From an uncultured Flaviramulus sp. (GTDB lineage Bacteria > Bacteroidota > Bacteroidia > Flavobacteriales > Flavobacteriaceae): a stretch of 64,000 bases of DNA. A model generated the notes under the pieces. The model did no database searches, had not been told where the DNA came from, and saw only the letters and a program-made list of their open reading frames with translations. The translations under genes and the position numbers were made by a program. The stretch covers positions 406,556-470,555 of the forward strand of contig CANMUP010000005.1 of NCBI GenBank assembly GCA_947501105.1, written 5' to 3'. Positions 25,209-34,040 of the stretch are shown here, piece after piece. The stretch's first letter is position 1. Every line of letters begins with the position of its first letter.

Positions 25209-25547
25209 ATGGAAAACACATTTAGCGGTTTAATTACTTTTCTGATTGTATTACTAATCATATTTTTTCTTTGGTTTATCCCAATTTGGTATGGTCTAAA
25301 ATGGGCGAAAATCAAAAGAGTTTCTAAACTTTGGATGTTGTTTGGAATTCACCCAATGACTGGATGGATTGCATATTTAATCTTGAGATATGGGATTGAC
25401 CCAAGAAAACAATGTGATAAATGTAAAGAATCTATAAAGATTGAAGCTGAAATCTGCCGTTATTGCGGAAATCAAATGAGCAAAGAAGATATAAACTTCG
25501 CAATAAAAGAATTTGAAAAAAGAAAAAATAGCAGAATCACAGAATAG
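25209..25547 (+). CDS. C28: membrane protein with zinc-ribbon tail
   Basis: 112 residues: two hydrophobic segments (about 7-28 and 43-60), then a zinc ribbon with two CxxC pairs (CDKCKES and CRYCGNQ, about 71-90) and a charged helix. The cassette has an unusually long 125-nt leader before the ATG that contains a possible 25-codon reading frame (25107-25184), too short to call. Function unknown. Confidence 0.72.
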   Translation: MENTFSGLITFLIVLLIIFFLWFIPIWYGLKWAKIKRVSKLWMLFGIHPMTGWIAYLILRYGIDPRKQCDKCKESIKIEAEICRYCGNQMSKEDINFAIKEFEKRKNSRITE

Positions 25548-25671
25548 TTAATAACAATAATTTACCAAATTAATTCATTTCTCATTTAAAAGAATTTGGC
25601 TTAATTTATTAATGAGAATAGGCTGAAAATTGGAAAGTAAATAATATTATACAAACTGAAAAAACTACTAC

Positions 25672-25806
25672 AGGCAACAACGTGTATAATTAATTGCTTT
25701 GGTCGTTTCTTATTTGGAAAATTCCTTCGGAATTTTCTCGCGTTCGTTTTTGTTTACTAAATTAGTTGCTGAAACACGCAACAAACCATACACAAACACG
25801 TTGCCA
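25672..25806 (+). repeat. attC28
   Basis: R'' AGGCAAC mirrors C28's GTTGCCT. Arms GTGTATAATTAATTGC / GCAACAAACCATACAC. Stem GAAAATTCC/GGAATTTTC, loop TTC. R' GTTGCCA at 25800 opens C29. Confidence 0.85.
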
Positions 25807-25820
25807 GTAATTTGACCACA

Positions 25821-26564
25821 TTGAGAAAACTAATCATAATTCTTACCTTATTTTTCCTTTTTTCTTGTAATAGAAAAGAGGAAATTCCTAAAGAACTGAA
25901 ATACTCTTTTGAGTATTTAAATGAAGTTTGGAGTCCTGAAGATATCGAAGTTTTTAAAAACATAAAGGAAAACGATACAACGCCGAATAATTTACATTTT
26001 GGAATTGGATTACACTTAAGAAATAATTTATTAAGACATCACGCTAAATCTGACACTATTGTAGCTTTTTTTAATTCATTAGGAATAACTCATTATGATT
26101 ATATGTCTGGATTAATATTATATTCTTATCATCAACATCTGAATAATGAAAGTGTAGATATACAAGACAAAGTGAATGAAATAATAGAAAGTGAAAAGCC
26201 TTATGTTGAATGCACAAAAGAACAGAAAATCATAGGTTTAGAAAAATATAAGAAGTTCGAGATTAATGACACTATAAATGTGAAAATGCCTGTTAGTGAA
26301 AATAATAGTGTTGTCGATTATGGATGTCCACATTTAGATTGGGAATTCCGAAAGTCGTTTGATTTATCTATTGACGGAGTTATTACCGAAAAATTTTACG
26401 AGAATGACTCTCTTGGAGCGTATTTTAAAGTAAGAATTCTGACTAAAAACCATCCGAAAACCAAAATTCTAATGAATGAAGTCAATGTTGGCGATGAATT
26501 TGAAGTTTCACTAATTGGTAGTGCTTGGAAAATAAAAACTACTGGCAACAACGTGTATAATTAA
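25821..26564 (+). CDS. C29: lipoprotein with TTG start
   Basis: 247 residues. No ATG precedes the signal sequence; TTG at 25821 gives MRKLIIILTLFFLFSC with lipobox Cys16 (TTG at 25812 is the alternative). It keeps the array leader TTGAGAAAA as its start. Mature part unrecognised, with VECTKEQ and DYGCPHLDWEFRKSF. Translation runs into attC29 and ends GNNVYN, the reading of the conserved left box. Confidence 0.7.
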   Translation: MRKLIIILTLFFLFSCNRKEEIPKELKYSFEYLNEVWSPEDIEVFKNIKENDTTPNNLHFGIGLHLRNNLLRHHAKSDTIVAFFNSLGITHYDYMSGLILYSYHQHLNNESVDIQDKVNEIIESEKPYVECTKEQKIIGLEKYKKFEINDTINVKMPVSENNSVVDYGCPHLDWEFRKSFDLSIDGVITEKFYENDSLGAYFKVRILTKNHPKTKILMNEVNVGDEFEVSLIGSAWKIKTTGNNVYN

Positions 26565-26677
26565 TTGCTTTGGCAAGTGCTTATTTGGAAAATTCCTTCG
26601 GAATTTTCTCGCGTTCGTTTTTGTTTACAAAATTAGTTGCAAAAATACGCAACTAACCATACACAAACACGTTGGCA
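26543..26677 (+). repeat. attC29
   Basis: R'' TGGCAAC mirrors C29's GTTGCCA; overlaps the C29 stop. Arms GTGTATAATTAATTGC / GCAACTAACCATACAC. Stem GAAAATTCC/GGAATTTTC, loop TTC. R' GTTGGCA at 26671 opens C30. Confidence 0.85.
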
Positions 26678-26697
26678 ACAAGCAAAAACAAACATCT

Positions 26698-27690
26698 ATG
26701 AAAAAAATAATATTTGGAATAATTACACTATTAGCTATTTCTTGCAATGAAAAAGCAGAATCTGATTTCTCTCTAAAAGGAACAACAAACGGAATTGAAA
26801 ATGGAACAATTCTTTATTTAGATATTGGAAACAAAACAATTGACTCAACAAATATTGAGAATAATTCGTTCTCATTTAACTCAAAGTTACCTAATTCGCC
26901 AATACAAGTAATAATAAGAAAAAAAGATTTTTCACAATATAGATTTTTATGGGCAGAGAATAAACCAATGACATTTGATGCAACTAAAACTGATTTTAGA
27001 AATGCTAAAATAACAGGTTCTGAATCAGAAAATTTAAGTTTCAGTCTACATCAAAAAATAGACACATTACCGAGAAATGAGAGACAAAAAGCGGAAATGG
27101 AATTTGTAAAAAACAATCCAAATAGTATTGTAAGTGCTTCAATGCTTTCGCTTTATTCTACAACTTGGGGAAAAGAAAAAACGATAGAACTTTATGAACA
27201 ATTTTCAACAGAGAATAAAGATTCAAAATTCGGAAAGGAAATTACCAAATATATTGAACTGAATAAAGAACCAAAAATAGGAGAACAATTTGCAGACTTT
27301 GAATCGGAAGACCAAAATGGAAAACTAAAAAAATTGTCTGAATTAAAAGGAAAAGCTGTTCTTCTTGAATTTTGGGCTTCGTGGTGTGGTCCTTGTCGAC
27401 AAGAGAACCCTAATCTTGTAAAAACCTACGAAAAATATAATCCTAAAGGGTTTCAAATATTTGCAGTTTCATTAGACGAGGATAAAAAAAGTTGGTTAAA
27501 AGCAATTGAAAAAGATAGTTTGAATTGGGAACACGTTAGTGATTTAAAAGGTCAAAGAAACGAAGCTTCACTTATTTATGGAATTAACGGAATACCTGAC
27601 AACTTTTTAATTGCCGAAAACGGAGAAATAATTGGACGGAATTTACGAGGAGATAAATTGAATGAAAAACTAAAAGAAATTCTGGAATAA
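26698..27690 (+). CDS. C30: TlpA-like thioredoxin lipoprotein
   Basis: 330 residues; lipobox AISC with Cys16. N-terminal ~25-115 is a DUF4369-type beta domain, followed by a helical linker, then an AhpC/TSA-thioredoxin domain from ~190 with the active site WCGPC (Cys230, Cys233) and a downstream cis-Pro loop (INGIPDNFLI). Family role: thiol-disulfide exchange in the periplasm. One of the few cassette proteins with a confidently known chemistry. The ATG follows a 26-nt leader. Confidence 0.92.
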   Translation: MKKIIFGIITLLAISCNEKAESDFSLKGTTNGIENGTILYLDIGNKTIDSTNIENNSFSFNSKLPNSPIQVIIRKKDFSQYRFLWAENKPMTFDATKTDFRNAKITGSESENLSFSLHQKIDTLPRNERQKAEMEFVKNNPNSIVSASMLSLYSTTWGKEKTIELYEQFSTENKDSKFGKEITKYIELNKEPKIGEQFADFESEDQNGKLKKLSELKGKAVLLEFWASWCGPCRQENPNLVKTYEKYNPKGFQIFAVSLDEDKKSWLKAIEKDSLNWEHVSDLKGQRNEASLIYGINGIPDNFLIAENGEIIGRNLRGDKLNEKLKEILE

Positions 27691-27698
27691 TGCCAGAT

Positions 27699-27830
27699 TG
27701 CCAACACCGTATAAAATTAATTGCTAGTGCAAGCCTACTTACGAAAATCCTCGCGGATTTTCTATTCGGTTTGTATTTGCTAAATTAGTTGCTTAAAACA
27801 CGCAACTAATCTTATACAAACACGTTACCC
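27699..27830 (+). repeat. attC30
   Basis: R'' TGCCAAC mirrors C30's GTTGGCA. Arms GTATAAAATTAATTGC / GCAACTAATCTTATAC. Stem GAAAATCC/GGATTTTC, loop TCGC. R' GTTACCC at 27824 opens C31. Confidence 0.85.
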
Positions 27831-27842
27831 AACATTTGAGAA

Positions 27843-28376
27843 ATGACATCTAAAACAAAATACTCAATCATAATAATTGCTGTTGTCGGACTTGTATTTT
27901 TAATATTTAGTTCAATTAAATGGATGTATTGGGAACTTGAATATCTTCTAATTGCAAAGATTTTATACATAATTGGATTTATAAGTTTGGGTTTGTATTT
28001 CTTAGCAAAAGATTGGAGAAAAGTATTAACGAAAATTATGCTATATGCTTTTTCAATTTCACTGATACTTAGTGTCTATTTATCTTATCAGTACTATGAA
28101 TGGAATAAGCATTATGAAATTCTTAATGAATATGAGCAAATTGCAACTTGTGAAAAACTTAAAGAACGATTCGCAACTGACTTAGAAAATAGTGAACTCA
28201 AATATTTTCAATTCGGATTTGGATTTGACATAGAATTACAAAGATCATTAAAAAACAAATATGGAATTGAATCTTTTGGAATGGGTTGTTTAGTTGATAT
28301 GAAAATGGAATGTTATAACGATCTGGTAAATAATTACCTTATTGAAAAACATAATGATCGAGTTTTGGATTATTAA
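27843..28376 (+). CDS. C31: three-helix membrane protein with soluble tail
   Basis: 177 residues; hydrophobic segments at about 8-28, 34-54 and 64-86, then a soluble tail with KNKYGIESFGMGCLVDMKMECYNDLVNNYLIEKH. That tail shares the KYG, Gly-Cys, YN..V..YL pattern with C16 (tentatively FEKKY-like). Function unknown. Confidence 0.7.
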   Translation: MTSKTKYSIIIIAVVGLVFLIFSSIKWMYWELEYLLIAKILYIIGFISLGLYFLAKDWRKVLTKIMLYAFSISLILSVYLSYQYYEWNKHYEILNEYEQIATCEKLKERFATDLENSELKYFQFGFGFDIELQRSLKNKYGIESFGMGCLVDMKMECYNDLVNNYLIEKHNDRVLDY

Positions 28377-28391
28377 AAAAAATAAAACGTT

Positions 28392-28524
28392 GGGTAACAA
28401 CGTGTATAATCAATTGCTTGTTCTGTGTGTACTCGGAAAATCCTACGGATTTTCCTCTGGTTCGTTTTTGTTTACTAAATTAGTTGCTCAAACACGCAAC
28501 TAACCATACACAAACACGTTGCCA
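28392..28524 (+). repeat. attC31
   Basis: R'' GGGTAAC mirrors C31's GTTACCC. Arms GTGTATAATCAATTGC / GCAACTAACCATACAC. Stem GGAAAATCC/GGATTTTCC, loop TAC. R' GTTGCCA at 28518 opens C32. Confidence 0.85.
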
Positions 28525-28549
28525 GTAATATGAGGAAACCCGAAATCAA

Positions 28550-29266
28550 ATGAAAATAATGTACTATAAAACTATCTTTCTGATTTTTGTTTCAACAATT
28601 ACGTATTCCCAAAATGTCGAAAAAAATATGAGCGATAAAGTACCTAATAGTGTTGAAATAGTTGACAGTCATTTAGACCAATTTTTTGATGAAGATGCAG
28701 ACATTGTTGTATTTGACGAAATAGAATCTGAAATAATTCACAGAGACATTTTTTTCATAAAAGCTACGGAAGATAGACCATATCATATTTTGTTGAGTTG
28801 TGGAATGAGTGCTTTACCAATGAAAGTTCCTGAAGACATAGAATCGTCTGAATTTGCAGAAGTTATGATTTTGTTGCCAAAAGAATGGAATTTAAACTAT
28901 GAGTCTTTTAGCGATGAACGTAATTATTGGCCAATTAGAATAATGAAGGAATTAATGATGTTACCGCATCCAAATAAAACTTGGTTAGGTTTTGGACATA
29001 CTTTTGGACACGAAGATGATGATGAACTTGCAGAAGGAATTGGATTTAATTCAGTAATGTTAGCTAGTTCAATGGAATTATCAGCTGATTTTACTGAAAT
29101 CGAACTTGAAAACGATAAAGCTATTGACATTTATACTTTAATTCCTCTTTACAAAGAAGAACTTGAATTTAAGAAACAAAATAGCGCAAGTGATTTACTT
29201 GAGAAATTTGACAAATTCGGAATTGAAGAAATTGTAAAAGTTGGAAGAAAAAATGTTTGCAAATAA
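28550..29266 (+). CDS. C32: exported suppressor-of-fused (SUFU) domain protein
   Basis: 238 residues; signal peptide around MYYKTIFLIFVSTITYSQ (ATG 28550 or 28559). The mature domain has SUFU features: RPYHILLSCGMSALPMKVPED, FAEVMILLPKEWNL, YWPIRIMKELMMLPHPNKTWLGFGHT, and late YTLIPLYKEELEFK. Bacterial SUFU proteins are known as immunity proteins for polymorphic toxins, usually cytoplasmic; this one is predicted to be secreted. Confidence 0.8.
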   Translation: MKIMYYKTIFLIFVSTITYSQNVEKNMSDKVPNSVEIVDSHLDQFFDEDADIVVFDEIESEIIHRDIFFIKATEDRPYHILLSCGMSALPMKVPEDIESSEFAEVMILLPKEWNLNYESFSDERNYWPIRIMKELMMLPHPNKTWLGFGHTFGHEDDDELAEGIGFNSVMLASSMELSADFTEIELENDKAIDIYTLIPLYKEELEFKKQNSASDLLEKFDKFGIEEIVKVGRKNVCK

Positions 29267-29276
29267 AAAATACTAC

Positions 29277-29407
29277 TGGCAACACCGTATATAATTTATT
29301 GCTAGTTCTAGCCTACTTACGAAAATCCTCGCGGATTTTCTATTCGGTTTTTATTTGCTAAATTACGTGTTAAACCACGCAACAAACCATATACAAAACC
29401 GTTGTAA
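29277..29407 (+). repeat. attC32
   Basis: R'' TGGCAAC mirrors C32's GTTGCCA. Arms GTATATAATTTATTGC / GCAACAAACCATATAC (left T matched by right A). Stem GAAAATCC/GGATTTTC, loop TCGC. R' GTTGTAA at 29401 opens C33. Confidence 0.85.
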
Positions 29408-29520
29408 ACAATTCTCAAGGAAACCAAATTAGAGATATAAAAGAGCCTAAACCTCATTAAAATCAACAAATGACAGATACATGACACCTAAATGTCGCTA
29501 CAAAATATAGAGCTCACAAA

Positions 29521-29528
29521 TATCTTTG
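29521..29528 (+). promoter_or_regulatory. Candidate -7 element TATCTTTG of cassette C33
   Basis: TATCTTTG matches TAnnTTTG, 20 nt before the ATG at 29549, inside the cassette rather than in an attC. C33 has a ~145-nt leader, so it probably carries its own promoter. Confidence 0.5.
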
Positions 29529-29548
29529 CAGTTAATAAAATATAAATT

Positions 29549-31312
29549 ATGGAAACACAATCGATTGCGAAAAATTTGGTATATCAAAGAAAGTTAAAAG
29601 GCTATACTCAAGAAGAATTATCAGAAAAAACACAAGTTACTATACGAACAATACAACGTATAGAAAAAGGTGATGTAAACCCACATCTTCAAACTATAAA
29701 GTTATTGGCTACTGCTTTAGACATTGAAGTTGATAATTTATTGATATTAGAAAACCCAAAAGAAGAGATTATTTTAACAAAATGGCTGATTTTACTGCAC
29801 AGCACACCGTTTTTAGGTTTCATAATCCCACTAGCAAATATATTATTTCCTTTATTTCTTTGGATTCATAAGCGAGAGGATAATAAAATTTATGATAATC
29901 ATGGTGTAAAGATTATTAATTTTCAAATAACGATAAGTATAATATATCTACTATCATTTATCGCTCTTCTAACAATTGAAAAATGGGGCTTTGTTTTTTT
30001 CGTTTCTGTAATTCCATTTAGTGTAATTGTGATGATTATTAATATTACAACGTCTATCAATTCACAAAAATGCTACTACCCATTATCTATTCCTTTCTTA
30101 AAAAACAGAAGAAGAAGTCTGTCTATAAAAACAATAGCATTTATAGTAATAGGAACTATAATTTTTACAAGTTGTTCTGATAAAAATAATCAAAATATTG
30201 TTCGTTTAGATGGAACAGAAATGCATAAAGATTCTTTAACCATAAAAATTGATAAATTAATCGAAAAAGCAAATGTACATGGTATAGCAATAACTGTTTT
30301 CAATGAAAATAAAGTTACGTACCAAAAAAGCTTTGGATATAAAGATTTTGAAGAAAAAATAGCATTAAATGATTCTACTAATATATATGGAGCATCTTTT
30401 AGTAAAGCTGTTTTTGGTGTATTAGTTATGAAACTGGTAGAGAATGGAGTTATTGATTTAGACACACCTTTACAATCTTACTTACCAAAAAAAATATATG
30501 AATACAAACCAGAAACAAAATGGCATGACGATTTTTCTGCTTTAAAAAACGATAGTTTATATCACAAAATAACAGCCAGAATGTGTTTAAATCACACCAC
30601 AGGTTTTGCTAATTCAAGATGGTTTGAATCCGATTACCAACTACGTGTAAACCGTAAACCAGGTAGTAGATATAGTTATTCTGGTGAAGGTTTTATTTAT
30701 TTACAAGTAGTTTTAGAAAAAATATTAGGAAAGGGGCTTGAAGAACTTGCTCAAGAAATAATTTTTGAACCTTTAAATATGAATCGTACCAGTTATCAAT
30801 GGAATCCTACATTCGAAAAAAACTTTGCTTACGGACATAATACATTAGGTGAAAAATATGTAAAAGACATAGATAATGAACCAAGAGGTGGTAGTACTTT
30901 AGAAACTACATCAGAAGATTATACTAAATTTTTAAAAGCAGTATTACAGCGTAAAATTATTTCAAAAAAATCTTGGAATGAAATTTTTAGACCACAAATT
31001 AGAATTCATTCCATCAAACAATTTGGACCATTGGCATTTAAAGATTCTACAGTAAATGACAATATAAAGTTAAGTTATGGCTTAGGTTGGGGTATTTTAC
31101 AAACGCCATATGGAAAAGGTGTATTTAAAGAAGGTCATGGTAATGGATTTCAGCATTATTCAATTCTTTTCCCAAAAACTAAAAAAGGAATTATGATTAT
31201 GACTAATAGTGATAATGGAGAAAGTATTTTTAAAGAACTATTAGAAATTGCTATGAAAGATATTTACACACCAACAGAATGGGAAAATTATATTCCATAT
31301 GAAAAACAATAA
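29549..31312 (+). CDS. C33: HTH regulator, membrane and serine beta-lactamase-like fusion
   Basis: 587 residues. Residues 1-65: XRE-type helix-turn-helix (GYTQEELSEKTQVTIRTIQRIEKG). Residues ~75-170: DUF4870-like membrane region. Residues 195-209: another membrane segment ending in FTSC, which looks like an internal lipobox. Residues ~228-570: beta-lactamase/penicillin-binding-protein-like serine hydrolase with S283xxK286 (GASFSKAV), YSYSGEG at ~375 and HGNGF near 525. The layout joins a DNA-binding regulator to what looks like a whole lipoprotein hydrolase, suggesting a sensor-regulator or a gene fusion. Own promoter is likely. Confidence 0.88.
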   Translation: METQSIAKNLVYQRKLKGYTQEELSEKTQVTIRTIQRIEKGDVNPHLQTIKLLATALDIEVDNLLILENPKEEIILTKWLILLHSTPFLGFIIPLANILFPLFLWIHKREDNKIYDNHGVKIINFQITISIIYLLSFIALLTIEKWGFVFFVSVIPFSVIVMIINITTSINSQKCYYPLSIPFLKNRRRSLSIKTIAFIVIGTIIFTSCSDKNNQNIVRLDGTEMHKDSLTIKIDKLIEKANVHGIAITVFNENKVTYQKSFGYKDFEEKIALNDSTNIYGASFSKAVFGVLVMKLVENGVIDLDTPLQSYLPKKIYEYKPETKWHDDFSALKNDSLYHKITARMCLNHTTGFANSRWFESDYQLRVNRKPGSRYSYSGEGFIYLQVVLEKILGKGLEELAQEIIFEPLNMNRTSYQWNPTFEKNFAYGHNTLGEKYVKDIDNEPRGGSTLETTSEDYTKFLKAVLQRKIISKKSWNEIFRPQIRIHSIKQFGPLAFKDSTVNDNIKLSYGLGWGILQTPYGKGVFKEGHGNGFQHYSILFPKTKKGIMIMTNSDNGESIFKELLEIAMKDIYTPTEWENYIPYEKQ

Positions 31313-31317
31313 ACTGT

Positions 31318-31508
31318 TTACAACAAAGTGTAAAAATAATAAGGGTTTTAGTGCCTAACTCAAAGTTCATTACATTTTACAAAGTCCGCAAAATTTACAA
31401 TTTTTGCGGACTATTTATTAAAGAAAAAATTGTAAATTCAGCTAAGTAATAATCCGAATAGTAAGTGCTTTTTTAATCCCTAACTATTCTTACACAAGAC
31501 CGTTGTAA
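31318..31508 (+). repeat. attC33 (long type, 191 nt)
   Basis: R'' TTACAAC mirrors C33's GTTGTAA. Arms GTGTAAAAATAATAAGGG / CCCTAACTATTCTTACAC. Central stem GTCCGCAAAA/TTTTGCGGAC with a longer loop. R' GTTGTAA at 31502 opens C34. Confidence 0.82.
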
Positions 31509-31521
31509 TGCATTTGAGAAA

Positions 31522-31902
31522 ATGAAAACCTTAACAATAATCATCATAACATTTTTAGCTTCTTGTATGAATTTACAAGACAGTTCTAATGACTTAATTG
31601 GAAAATGGGAATGTAATCATAAAGAACTTGAAGACGGAACTACAAAAAGTGTTGATGCATTCAGCGGAGAAGAATTTGAATACTCTTGTGACGGAATTAC
31701 AATTGAACTGAATTCTGACCTTACTGGTTCTGACGATAATGGAATAAAATTTAAATACCAAAAGAAAGATTCGATTCTGACTTTAGGAAATCGTAGTTAT
31801 GTTATTGAACAATTGACAAAATCACAACTTGTAATAAGGAATTACGACCCGAAAGGAATTAACATTTCTAATTTTAGAACAAAATTTAGTAAAATAGATT
31901 AA
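31522..31902 (+). CDS. C34 gene a: lipocalin-like lipoprotein
   Basis: 126 residues; lipobox LASC with Cys15, then LIGKWECNHKEL and a strand-rich domain ending ILTLGNRSYVIEQL, parallel to C1 (ILTIGNREYIIVKN). Likely a diverged relative of the C1 product. Exported; function unknown. Confidence 0.74.
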   Translation: MKTLTIIIITFLASCMNLQDSSNDLIGKWECNHKELEDGTTKSVDAFSGEEFEYSCDGITIELNSDLTGSDDNGIKFKYQKKDSILTLGNRSYVIEQLTKSQLVIRNYDPKGINISNFRTKFSKID

Positions 31903-31918
31903 TCCAACATAGAAATAA

Positions 31919-32374
31919 TTGGGAAAGAAAAAAAAGTCAAAATATTCATTTAAACAGATTGTTATTTATTCAGTTGTTTTTGCCGGAATTATAGCGATTG
32001 GAATTTTCGTTGATAAGAAAAAGGAGGAAAATAAATCGAAAGAAATTCAAAACGGGAACTTCAAAGTTTATGGAATGGTGGAAAAGCTAAAACCTCATTC
32101 CCTTAAAGGTAAAGGTCTTGTAAGCAGAAAAGATGTTCTCTATCTGTATTATGAAAAAAATGACACCATTTTTCACTTAATTGAGGATTTACCAGATGGG
32201 CAAATTGAGAAACTTGGAATTAATTTAAATGACTGTTTCGAAATCAAAGTAGCAGAATCTGACAAGAATGTTTTTGAAATAGATTTTAATAAAAAAATGG
32301 ATACTTTAATTGATAAAAACGATTTTGAATATCAAATTTATCAAACTGATATTCATAAAAACATAATAGAATAA
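31919..32374 (+). CDS. C34 gene b: single-pass membrane protein, TTG start
   Basis: 151 residues beginning at TTG 31919, 16 nt after gene a. Lys-rich N-terminus (GKKKKSKYSFK), one membrane helix (about 13-31), then a soluble domain with NGNFKVYGMVEKLK and VSRKDVLYLYYEKNDTIFHLIEDL. No family recognised. Confidence 0.65.
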   Translation: MGKKKKSKYSFKQIVIYSVVFAGIIAIGIFVDKKKEENKSKEIQNGNFKVYGMVEKLKPHSLKGKGLVSRKDVLYLYYEKNDTIFHLIEDLPDGQIEKLGINLNDCFEIKVAESDKNVFEIDFNKKMDTLIDKNDFEYQIYQTDIHKNIIE

Positions 32375-32381
32375 AAACGCA

Positions 32382-32512
32382 TTACAACAATGGCTATAAG
32401 TAATTGCTGGTTCTCGCCTACTTCTGAAAATCCTCGCGGATTTTCAGTTTGGTGTGTACTTGCAAAGTTAAGTGCTAACCCACGCAACTAATCATAGCCG
32501 AAGCCGTTGGCA
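32382..32512 (+). repeat. attC34
   Basis: R'' TTACAAC mirrors C34's GTTGTAA. Arms GGCTATAAGTAATTGC / GCAACTAATCATAGCC (GGCTAT/ATAGCC variant shared with attC25). Stem CTGAAAATCC/GGATTTTCAG, loop TCGC. R' GTTGGCA at 32506 opens C35. Confidence 0.85.
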
Positions 32513-32541
32513 AACATTAACACGCGACCTGAATACATCTT

Positions 32542-33165
32542 ATGAAAAAACCACTTATTATTTTTTTTTACTTAGTCTCATTCTTAAATTCCTGCTCGCA
32601 AGAATCACAAAATCAGAACCTAATCTTTACAGGAAAATCAATTGAAGAAGCTATCCAATTTGAAACAAAACTTAATTCTAAGATCAAAAAGACTTTTGCT
32701 ACAATAGTTTTAGCACCTGAGCTTTATCCATATGTAGACAAATACGAATTAAGTAATCCGAAACAAATTTCAAGAATTATACCGACGGATTTCCCTGCAA
32801 ATATTGAGTATTTCTATGATAAAAATTCTCGAGAACTAAAGTATTCTTCTTATAAATGGGCTTTTATAAATAAAGTTGATGATAATACACTATTTGATAG
32901 AAAGAAACTTCAAAAATTGGTTGAAAAAGAATGTGGAGAACTAGAAAAATATTCTAAATTCTTTTCAGAATTAGAGGAAATAATCAACAACAAATTTGCA
33001 TCAGGAAAAAAATCAGTATTAAAAAACGAACCAAAAAACAAATTAATTGAATGGGAAAATGAAAATTCAAAAGGAATTTTAAAGTTGGAATTTCAAGACT
33101 GTAGTGATAGTAAAAATTTACTTCCTGGATGGTTTATAATCGAATATGTAGAATATTCAAAATGA
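32542..33165 (+). CDS. C35: lipoprotein of unknown function
   Basis: 207 residues; lipobox LNSC with Cys18 followed by a Gln/Asn-rich linker. Mature domain includes SIEEAIQFETKLNSKIKKTF and a strand pair near LKYSSYKWAFINKVDD. No family recognised. Confidence 0.7.
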   Translation: MKKPLIIFFYLVSFLNSCSQESQNQNLIFTGKSIEEAIQFETKLNSKIKKTFATIVLAPELYPYVDKYELSNPKQISRIIPTDFPANIEYFYDKNSRELKYSSYKWAFINKVDDNTLFDRKKLQKLVEKECGELEKYSKFFSELEEIINNKFASGKKSVLKNEPKNKLIEWENENSKGILKLEFQDCSDSKNLLPGWFIIEYVEYSK

Positions 33166-33192
33166 TAGATAACTAATAAATATAATAACGTT

Positions 33193-33325
33193 TGCCAACA
33201 AAGTATAAAAATAATTGCTTGTTCAGTGCTTACTCGGAAAATCCTTCGGATTTTCCTTTGGTTAGTTAACTTTTGCTAAATTAGGTGCCAAACCACGCAA
33301 CTATTCTTATACGAGACCGTTGGCA
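33193..33325 (+). repeat. attC35
   Basis: R'' TGCCAAC mirrors C35's GTTGGCA. Arms GTATAAAAATAATTGC / GCAACTATTCTTATAC. Stem GGAAAATCC/GGATTTTCC, loop TTC. R' GTTGGCA at 33319 opens C36. Confidence 0.85.
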
Positions 33326-33333
33326 ACAATTGA

Positions 33334-33906
33334 ATGAAACCCGAAACCATAGACATAAACGAAAAACATTTTCTAGCTTCTTTTAGATATGATAAAAGTA
33401 AGCCAGAAGATTTTGGATTGAGAAAAGTTAATGGAACGGAAGATTTTATTGACAAAAATGGAAATTTATGGCAGAATGAAATCTTATGGGATTCTGGTTG
33501 GGGAAACGAATACGGATTTGTAAGATTACCTGAACCGAATTTTGACCAGTTATGGCTTTTATTAACTGAATCTGATATTGAGGATAATCTGTTAGGTTCA
33601 GCTGAATTGCTTACTCAATATCCGAATGAACTGAAAATAAAGCTTCAAGAAATATTTAAGCAGAATAAAAAAATTGAACGAAGTTTAACGAAAAAACTTT
33701 CTCATTTGGATTTACTAAATCACGTAATGAATCATTCTAATATGAAAGGCAAAAGACCTGAAGAAGTTGATGCTGATTATCGCGAATGGAAAAAATTAAA
33801 AGAAGATTTTGACAAACTGAAAACCGAATGTATAATTAAACGAAAAACAACAGTCGCCAACAACGTGTATAAAAAATTGCGTAGTTTGGTGCTAAATCAA
33901 AAGTAG
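33334..33906 (+). CDS. C36: soluble cytoplasmic protein running through attC
   Basis: 190 residues; no signal peptide. N-terminal half has FGLRKVNGTEDFIDKNGNLW and SGWGNEYGFVRLPEPNFDQLW; C-terminal half is helical and charged. Translation continues through R'' and the left arm of attC36, so the last ~18 residues (ANNVYKKLRSLVLNQK) are site-encoded. Immunity-like in size and acidity, but unassigned. Confidence 0.68.
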   Translation: MKPETIDINEKHFLASFRYDKSKPEDFGLRKVNGTEDFIDKNGNLWQNEILWDSGWGNEYGFVRLPEPNFDQLWLLLTESDIEDNLLGSAELLTQYPNELKIKLQEIFKQNKKIERSLTKKLSHLDLLNHVMNHSNMKGKRPEEVDADYREWKKLKEDFDKLKTECIIKRKTTVANNVYKKLRSLVLNQK

Positions 33907-33988
33907 TTGCTGGTTTGTTACGTCTGATTTTCCTTCGGAAAATCCTCGCATACAAAACCGCAACTTTCCATACACAAACCCGTTGTAG
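33855..33988 (+). repeat. attC36
   Basis: R'' CGCCAAC against C36's GTTGGCA: one mismatch. Arms GTGTATAAAAAATTGC / GCAACTTTCCATACAC. Stem GATTTTCC/GGAAAATC, loop TTC. R' GTTGTAG at 33982 opens C37. Confidence 0.82.
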
Positions 33989-34040
33989 GTAATTTACCCA
34001 ACTAACTGGAATTAAACATAAACAAAACTTGACTTTACAT

